Shown here piece after piece: positions 56,830 to 64,000 of a stretch of DNA of 64,000 bases. Position numbers and translations under genes: made by a program. The notes beneath the pieces were generated by a model. The model was not told where the DNA came from, did not search any database, and saw nothing but the letters and a program-made list of their open reading frames with translations. This DNA is from Archegozetes longisetosus (lineage: Eukaryota > Arthropoda > Arachnida > Sarcoptiformes > Trhypochthoniidae), in NCBI GenBank assembly GCA_018873245.2, contig JAEMBT020000003.1:350001-414000 (forward strand). The letters run 5' to 3'. Position 1 is the first letter of the stretch. Each line of letters begins with the position of its first letter.

Positions 56830-58355
56830 TAGTGTTAGACATCAGCTCAGCTTGAATTGAGCTGAGCTGCAGCTAGCGTGACATAAACATACAGGTTGAC
56901 CTGTTTTGTACAGGAATCAGATAGCCAACACAGAGTACAGGCAAGGGTATGACCTGTACATACTCGTGTACAGGAATTAGTATCAGAAGGAAAACTATTA
57001 AATTTTTAAAAGTTATATTAGATATTATAGAAAACAACTAAAAATTCTAGTAAAGAGTGAAAACTGTAGCAAAAGCACTAAGTTTAAGCAGAAGTACGGA
57101 ATTTAATAAATTCTTATTGAAAATAAATTCATAAATACTAAATAAAATATTTATTGGAATGCAAATCAACTTATTATTCATTATTTTATCGCATTGTTTG
57201 CTAAAATCAAACGATAAATTTTGAGTGACTGATGAATAGCACACGTTTTATTATAAACATATAATAAGTCGACATTTTAACGATAAATTCAACACCAATT
57301 AATACTTATTTCTGTTAATCATCTAATAAATTCAATTTTTACAAATAACTTGGTTTCAGTTTAACTCAACAATAATTGGTCTAAATTACTGTATTAGTTA
57401 TTAAAAACTTGAATTTATTAAATCAATAACGAAAATAGTCAAATGTAAATTTATATTGAATTTATCGTTAAAATGTCGACTTATTATATGTTTATAATAA
57501 AACGTGTGCTATTCATCAGTCACTCAAAAGTTATATCCAAGCGTTTGATTTTTATTTGATTTTAGCTTTGAATTACTCACAATTATAAAAGCGATAAGAA
57601 GTCATAAAAAGTGAATAATAAGTTGATTTGCATGCTCCTACGGCCTTATCTGTACAGGTCTAAGTACAGGATGGTCTAAAATTATGTACAGGTTTGTACA
57701 GGAATTTTGAAGGAAAATCTTCAAAAATACAGGTTTCACTCAAAAAATTTTGTCACATAGCTCAGCTCAGCTCAGCTCAATGGTACTTTTGAGCTGATGA
57801 AATCAGCTCAGCTCAGATCAGCTCAATAGGTAATAGTTTATAGAATTTATTAGAGTTTCCTATTCTTAAACGATTCTTCCAAATAGAAATTTGATACTTT
57901 CAATGTAAAATCCATAAGTGATATGCTGTATAGTCTAATGACGTTTAGTTTAACTTAAATGTTTTGCAATAATAGCCCATAGAAGACGATTCTAAAACGT
58001 TTTAACTTTAAGATTGTGTTAAATATTCAATAATTTATTTCAGAAGACGTTTAGTGTATTTAAATTCAATGCTTAAGTACTCTAATTCGGAATAAATATT
58101 AGTTTAATGATTTGATATTTTAATTACCCATAATGTTAGATAACAAGATATTGAAATCTAGACCATTTAAAACTCTTCGACTAAAATTTCTTACTATGCA
58201 ACAAATTTCCAGTATTTCTAATAAATATTGAAAATTTTCGCGAAATATTTGGACTTATCAGTCATATTAGATCAGTTCAGTTCATAGCTCAGCCCAGCTC
58301 AGCTCAAAGGCAGCTCAGCTGAAGCTCAGGGTAACTGAGCTGATGTCTATCACTA
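56830..58355. mobile_element. Large AGCTC-rich hAT element with nested insertions
   Basis: TIR TAGTGTTAGACATCAGCTCAG on the left and TAGTGATAGACATCAGCTCAG in reverse complement on the right. A perfect 8-bp duplication GTCCGTAG lies at 56822-56829 and 58356-58363. GAGCT/AGCTC words fill both subterminal zones, as in 35404-36240. Between about 56878 and 57767 a second unit with many TACAGG words and its own GTGACA...TGTCAC ends appears to be inserted, and it contains a further palindrome (57158-57631). No transposase seen. Confidence 0.8.
57158..57631. repeat. High-identity palindrome inside the nested element
   Basis: The left arm (about 57158-57292) and right arm (about 57456-57631) are inverted. 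A perfect core of about 70 bp runs through GTGACTGATGAATAGCACACG and AAAATGTCGAC. The right arm has an extra segment near 57535-57600. The 65-codon minus frame at 57047-57244 overlaps the left arm and is incidental. Confidence 0.7.
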
Positions 58356-58497
58356 GTCCGTAGAATCGATAAGAGTATAGAAATAGAACTTTATTGAAAT
58401 CCGTGTATTTTATGAATATAATGGAAATTTAGAAAAGCAAGTTAGAAAAATAATTATACTTTAACTTTGAATTAACAGATTGAATCAGCATTATTGT

Positions 58498-58978
58498 TAT
58501 AGTAACCAAATGTCCAGCATCTCGCATGCACACTTTGTGGGACAGAAATATCATAGATTTTAAGATTTATTTTTAAAAAATTTTCACTGTATGTTTTTGT
58601 TTTAACCCTTCATCACAACTGTTGGATGAAGTGTTCCCAAGTTTTACTTTAAAAATCTCGCTAAAATCAACAAAATTAATTTTACGTTTTCGCAAGTTGT
58701 GGCGGAGGGTTAATTCAAAAAGTACAATTTTGTTGTTAATGCGTTTCTTATCCTATAATATGTGGAAGTCTAGATAAAACATTCTAGTCCGTATATCAGA
58801 TACCTTTTTTCATTTACATCGTGCGTGGCTCTTATAAAGTGTAGTTCTCAATCAAATCTCTAGTTTATATTTCAAATAATTATTTCAAACTTCAAACAAA
58901 TTAGACTTTTACAAAATATTTTATGAGGGGCCAAAATTTTTTGTTTCTCATTTAACAGTTTTTGACCTGGTCACTCTA
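58498..58978. mobile_element. Diverged copy of hAT MITE B
   Basis: Follows the interior of 31136-31565 closely (TTTTCACTGTATGTTTTT, GTGCGTGGCTCTTATAAAGT, AGTTCTCAATCAA). Ends TATAGTAACCAAATGTCC and GACCTGGTCACTCTA are eroded. Flanks ATTATTGT (58490-58497) and ATTGTTGT (58979-58986) are an 8-bp duplication with one mismatch. It contains the MITE at 58606-58709. Confidence 0.8.
58606..58709. mobile_element. 104-bp TTAA-flanked MITE (piggyBac-like)
   Basis: CCCTTCATCACAACT on the left and CCCTCCGCCACAACT in reverse complement on the right. TTAA lies directly at both borders (58602-58605 and 58710-58713). The related hAT copy at 31136-31565 lacks this block at the corresponding place, so the empty site is visible within the same window. 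Confidence 0.85.
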
Positions 58979-59825
58979 ATTGTTGTAAAATCTATTACAG
59001 CTCTTTTCATTCAATAGTCTTTTAATTAATATATGACTTATTATAATTTGCACTCTAATAGCGATCAGAATTTTTGATAATATTTTTGAGAATATAACAC
59101 GATACTCATTTAGTAAAAATATTTATAAAATTGGAATTTAAATAGTCACACGCTTTCTTGAGTCGAATGATACGTAAATATTCATAGGCAACTGAGGAAT
59201 ACTGGGGAGAAACATGACTTTTAGTTGGATTTTTGGGAGGATTCTTTCTATTTTAAATTATTTTAAATAGATTAATGAAAATTCTGCCAACTGTGTTAAA
59301 ATTGAACACAAGATGTCAGACAAATTTCATTATTCTTAGATAAAAAGTTAATATTTTAAATAATATTTTTTTATAAGTTTAAAAGTTACAAATTTTAAGG
59401 AATCATTAAAAATTCATATATTAAACATATAAAATATTATTTATCTGAATAATACACAAAAAAATTTACTTAAAAATATGTGTATTTGATAAAAATCCAA
59501 GCGTAGAAATTTGTCAATGGACGGAAGTATGACATGAAAAATTGAAAAGTCAAAGTTAAATATATTTACTCAAATTCAATTAATTTCGAATTATGATTAC
59601 TTTTGCTGATTGAATAACATTTTGATTTAATAACTGACTATTTTATAATTTTTCTGTAAGAGGATAAAAATTTTTTATTTTTGCAATCACATCGAGAAAT
59701 GGATTGATATTAGATGATCGCCACCACTCCTCAGCCGAACATCCTTCAAGTTATGCCGATTAACTTCTCGTATTCTACTAACTAATTCGGATCTAGGCCA
59801 ACCGCAAAAGCTTCTAATCCTTGAG
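58979..59825. other. Intergenic, no gene seen
   Basis: AT-rich up to about 59690, then more GC-rich towards the next element; nothing coding recognised. Confidence 0.4.
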
Positions 59826-61066
59826 TGTTGATTCTGGTCACATGGTTCGTAAAGGAGGTTTCCAACAGACTATGGGACTGTGATGTCTTGCGCATCGTCG
59901 CAACCCAACAATACATATATCAATGGAAAGGTCCTGAAGAGTAGGAAAACTTTGTCTCTAGACTCAACTTGGCAGCTCGTGTTCTAAGGTCGCTAGAGGG
60001 CGAAAACTGTATCCACACCCCATCACAATACAGATATGATCTGATCATGGTTTTATACTAAATCGACCATTCTGAATCCATATTTCGAAGTTGCATTTCG
60101 ATATCTCGTGTAGTGACTTATATAGACAGTGTTGTTCTAACAAATATACAAATAAAGAGCATCTTAGCCACAAGCTGTTTACCAGGGGACACCTCGAGGA
60201 GGTGTGCTCTTAATATCCCCTATTCATTAGCAGCGCGGACTATACCTTGTATAATGAGATACTCCTAGCACCCACTGCTATGGTTTAATAAAAACCAAAA
60301 TATAGAACAAATAAAAGTATATATTTCCTTAAGTGTATATAGTATAGAACATAAAAATATAAACCTGAAGTCTATAAATCTAAGACTATTCATCACACTC
60401 ATCATCAGACTCAGGTGCTACAGTTTCCCATATTTCTGAAAGAGATTGAGAAGGAGAAACAATAGGTTTTAGTTGATGACGTGCAAAACCAAGGAACCAA
60501 ACAACTGTCATTATGTGGGCACAGCATCCAAGAGTTCGTAAAACACTTTGACATTGGCAGCAATATACAAATGTTTGATCTTTATCAGATAAGCCCCACT
60601 AGCGGGTTCCTGGATAGCCACCACCCCTAATGCCATTATGACCCCTGCTCAATCCAGGGTCTGACCACACAGTTTTTTCTTTAATGGTGAGATTCTCAAT
60701 CCCCCTACCAGGACTATAATTTATAAATACTATATTTTACCAAAATACGCGTTAATAAAACAAGTTTCACTAACACTCTCTATCTCACTAACTATAAGAG
60801 ATATCGAAATGCAACTTCGAAATATGGATTCAGAATGGTCGATTTAGTATAAAACCATGACCAGATCATATCTGTATTGTGATGGGGTGTGGATACAGTT
60901 TTCGCTCTCTAGCGTCCTTAGGACACGAGCTGCCAAGTTGAGTCTAGAGACAAAGCTGTTCTACTCTTCAGGACCTTTCCATTGATATATACATTGTCGA
61001 GGTACGGTAGTACGCAAGATAGACCGTTTTTAGAAACCTTCTTTCTCGAGTGATTAACACATCTAT
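59826..61066 (-). mobile_element. Second long-TIR element with SWIM-type finger
   Basis: Inverted repeats of about 290-320 bp (about 59826-60145 and 60768-61066) share TATATCAATGGAAAGGTCCT, AGTTGAGTCTAGAGACAAAG and ACTAAATCGACCATTCTGAA in opposite orientation. The outer ends are less conserved, so borders are approximate and no target duplication was seen. The 620-bp interior carries a minus-strand SWIM-type reading frame. Length and layout match the element at 5327-8054 although the TIR sequences differ. Confidence 0.65.
60386..60598 (-). CDS. C-terminal SWIM-type finger of a mobile element protein
   Basis: A 70-codon minus frame after an upstream stop reads FVYCCQCQSVLRTLGCCAHI, that is C-x-C-x9-C-x-H, with RT-hydrophobic-G in the spacer exactly as in the 7209-7650 protein. 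It continues TVVWFLGFARHQLKP and ends in an acidic tail (ESDDECDE) before TAG at 60386. There is no start codon; upstream coding sequence is lost or lies in another frame. The shared spacing, the W/M-x-LG-x-x-RH block and the ESDDE tail argue for common descent with the protein at 7 kb. Confidence 0.55.
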   Translation of the reverse strand, partial: WGLSDKDQTFVYCCQCQSVLRTLGCCAHIMTVVWFLGFARHQLKPIVSPSQSLSEIWETVAPESDDECDE

Positions 61067-63129
61067 GTATATACTATTTGAAAAAAATGTTTAAAATAGT
61101 CTCAGTTTTCTCGTTGAATATTTTAGAATTGAAATCAAAATCGTATGAGATACTTGTCACGCGCATAATGGAACATTAGTATAAACAAGCCACTGGTCTG
61201 ACCAGATGCTTGTTCCGAGCCCATTATGTCTTAATACTATCGGTTTCAAAGTGCGTTCATTCCTACACTTGACATAGAAATAGCGTCACTCACGCTTTCC
61301 TTAATATAAAATGGATTAATGTTTTCAATTTTAGATTATTATCTTTCTAAATTAGTTTTAATATGCTTTCAAAGAGATTTAGCTTTATAATCCGAAATAT
61401 TTGACTGATCATCATTTTAAGCCAAATTAGACCAAAAATCCAGGCCCATCAGGCTTCTGTCCATAATTGCTTAGAGAAGGAGGCGATCAATTTCCTAATA
61501 AAGGCCTTCCAACATTACTTTTAGGTTTTCCTCTAATCACAATTTCATCAATTTGAATTATCTATAATTTCAATTAATTACATTGTATAATGTAAAATAT
61601 CTGATTGACATAACGAACAATTACATAAAATAAATAAAAATCATTTGAATGGTTGTCTAGGTCCACCTATAGTTCAGCGCATTGTAAAGCCAATGCACAA
61701 ACTCTCCTAACCTATTTACGCCAATTATTCATAGTTTTAAAATTGTTAACCAAATCCTCCATCAATTCTTAGTGATCCGATAGTATTATCCTTTTAACCT
61801 AACAAAACTATATACAATGCGTTTTACATACTTTCTTCGTGGGTAGTTTCCCATTATTGTTAGTCAATGAAAAAAACGATCTATGAACTAACAATTAAAA
61901 GAATTATTGGAAATAAGTTAAAAGTTTTAACATAGTTTCTATCTCTATGTGTTTTATTCATAACTCAATAATAGAGGATAAAAGTCTTTTAATAATTTAA
62001 ATGAATATTTGTCAGATATATAAACATACTTACTTTTGGTTCTAAAATAATAGCTGGAAAATAAGAGAAAGTTACTAGATTTAACTTTTTGGATTAGAGA
62101 AGTACATAAAAGTACTTATAACGACAATGTACTATTTGCCTTTACTGCTAATACTATCACTATTTCGTTGAATAGTATTTAAAACTGACTTTTTCAACTA
62201 CTGTTACACCTGATACGATAACTTGTTTTATTTCCAATTTTTAGTTTGAAATCTGACATTTTGTCTGCTGTTGACATTTTCCAAACGACAAGTTTCTGTG
62301 ATTAATATATACACAATTTGATTAGTGAAATCAACTGCAGTGTATCTAAGTAATTAAAAAAGTTATAAAAATTGAATTTACCTTATAGAGGATTGCAAGT
62401 TTAGCTAAGAGTACTTTAAGTTGCTTCCTCTCATTGAGATATTTCAGTCTCGACCACAACTCTAATTTATTTACTTATGAGTTCAGTTTTTAGTTCACAC
62501 TCTCTTTTAATATGCTTCATATTATATTTTTTGAAGAAATTTCTTACTATTTGTGGGTATTAAACATGAGTTTATCTATTCTTCGTTTAATAAAAGCTCA
62601 TTTAACAGCCGTTTCTTCAGCCTCATAAATAATCCCAATATCTTTAATATTATAATCATTCAAATCTATCAAACTCAAAACCAATAATTAGTTTTTGAAT
62701 ATCTAAATTTAATTATATATTTGTTAGAATTATCAATACATGTTATAAGCTTTTGGTATAGGTTTTTATTTAACTCTAATAGACTTGAGCTTTGAATCAA
62801 TGGTAATAGTCATAAACCTTTTAATAAAAATAAGTGATTAATTTCATAGTTTGTTTTTTATAATTTTTTTGAAAATATATAGTAAAAGTTAATTATAGAC
62901 AAAATCCCAAGAGTGACCTACAATATCAACAATGACCTTACTAAACTCCATATCCTTGTAGAGGTTGCAAATACATTCTTAGGTTGATATGTTAAGCTAG
63001 ATTGGAGTCCAATCTCGTGTCATTCTACCTAACGTAAACCAAACCCAGCATGACATCATAATATAAACTATCAAGCTCAACCTGATTCCTCCTATCCATA
63101 ATATAGTTTTTCATGAATACCTGAAGAAT
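61067..63129. other. Intergenic or intronic, one small cruciform
   Basis: A nested hairpin at 61164-61228 has outer arms CATAATGG/CCATTATG and inner arms AACAAGC...CTGGTC / GACCAG...GCTTGTT. The rest is AT-rich with no accepted exon. Confidence 0.4.
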
Positions 63130-63494
63130 TGTTAACATTTGATACCACACTTGACCACTTCTGATCGGAACCTGATCACTTCTGGCCAACTCCAGACGGA
63201 AGTGGCTGACCCTTCCAAGTGATATATCATTGTATTCAGGATATCAAACTGAACATTTTGATGCCTTACATGATCAGTTATCACAGGTAGTTCTCGAGAT
63301 ATCCACCTTTATTTAGTTTGGGTTACAAGTTGGTTAAGTCAGGTATATCCATTTTCGAGGCGGTTAGGTCTGGGTGACTAGAAGCGGTATAGTGTGGTAT
63401 CAAAATGTTCAGCTCGACGAACGGAATCCAATGATGTGTGACACCTTGGGGTGGGGCTTGGAACTACTTTAGATCCATTAGACCAGATTTACCC
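63130..63494. mobile_element. Diverged copy of the 1781-type MITE
   Basis: Contains TTGATACCACACTTGACCAC, TAGTTCTCGAGATATCCACC, GTTCAGCTCGACGAACGGAA and the right end CATTAGACCAGATTTACCC, in the order of the family. The left limit is uncertain. It lies just upstream of the exon at 63560 and would be intronic if that gene model holds. Confidence 0.6.
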
Positions 63495-63559
63495 TATAAT
63501 TCTAAAGTATTATCAAACGTTAAAATTAACATATTAAGATGTATTTAATTTTCCATTAG

Positions 63560-63765
63560 ATCATATTTATGAAGTTGTTCGAAATGATTGGAAATTAGTG
63601 GAAAAAGGATGGCCATTGGAAGATATCGAAGACTCATTCAATGTTAAAAGAACACAATTTTTTTATAACGAAAGATCAGATTGGAAAAAATTCACTTTTA
63701 AAGTTAAAGAATCTTTTTTACAAGAGGCTAAGCAAAACACTGGCTATTTCAAAATTAGCTTCAAG
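63560..63765 (+). CDS. Internal exon of an unrecognised gene (partial)
   Basis: A polypyrimidine-AG acceptor (TTTTCCATTAG) and a GTAAAT donor enclose 206 bp open throughout: phase 1 in, phase 0 out. The product runs HIYEVVRNDWKLVEKGWPLE, then DIEDSFNVKRTQFFYNERSD, WKKFTFKVKESFLQEAKQN and TGYFKISFK. Codon use and the mixed aromatic/charged composition look like a real globular protein, but no family was recognised. It may be a later exon of the secreted protein beginning at 49648 (phases agree). The gene continues beyond the window. A frame starting at GTG 63598 is only the uninterrupted part. Confidence 0.55.
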
Positions 63766-64000
63766 GTAAATTCTTTGTTATCATGACCAATTAAAAATTT
63801 AATTATTCAAACAACATTTCTTGCAAATTTATCGGAAATTTCCAAATCCTGCTTATCAAAAAAGTAACTAATTTTATTATGACTATGAACATCTTTATAT
63901 TAATATTTATTGAATATAATTTTCACATATAAAATCCTGTGATTAGTCATTATTCGTTTATAATACATTAGTATAAATTTATCGTAAATATTACTCCGAA
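63766..64000. other. Putative intron to the window edge
   Basis: AT-rich; begins with the donor GTAAAT; nothing coding seen. Confidence 0.35.

Overview
The window is AT-rich eukaryotic DNA from a repeat-dense, gene-poor region. Host genes have spliceosomal introns of 55 to 342 bp with GT-AG borders and AATAAA signals close behind the stop codons. Two secreted leucine-rich-repeat proteins of a type common in arthropods, plus mariner, hAT and pogo relics, point to an arthropod. An acariform mite or other chelicerate is my guess, from gene content only; no diagnostic marker is present.

Host genes. (1) A complete five-exon gene on the minus strand (8575-11759, 700 residues) encodes a RIPOR/FAM65-family protein, a Rho-binding cell-polarity regulator. 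(2) A plus-strand gene (14960-16040) encodes a 341-residue secreted LRR protein whose signal peptide is split by a 55-bp intron. (3) A minus-strand gene (33593-34852, possibly with one more upstream exon) encodes a secreted LRR protein with a mucin-like Thr/Pro/Ala tail of ten 10-residue repeats. (4) A signal-peptide exon (49648-49735) and a well-formed exon near the right edge (63560-63765) have matching splice phases and may be one gene with a 13.8-kb intron full of transposons. (5) An orphan signal-peptide-like start lies at 17835. (6) A 101-codon frame of doubtful status lies at 14038-14343.

Mobile DNA dominates. From left to right: a foldback element built of 40-bp repeats (second copy at 39.3 kb); a mariner relic with DD41D-like spacing split by a MITE with an 8-bp target duplication; a non-autonomous hAT; a long-TIR element encoding a SWIM zinc-finger protein, its left TIR broken by a DD34D mariner (5327-8054); several hAT, pogo-like and palindromic MITEs; a doubly nested hAT pair (30.8-31.6 kb); AGCTC-rich hATs (35.4 and 56.8 kb); a hAT with a transposase C-terminal relic (44.2 kb); a palindromic element carrying inverted mariner transposase 3' ends (48.1-49.0 kb); a hAT copy holding a 104-bp TTAA-flanked MITE (58.5 kb); and a second long-TIR element with a SWIM-type finger (59.8-61.1 kb).

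The most notable point is the pair of long-TIR elements whose only recognisable gene is a short SWIM-type protein with the same Cys/His spacing and an acidic tail. Target-site duplications allow several insertions to be ordered in time. No rRNA, tRNA, CRISPR array or prokaryotic feature was found.
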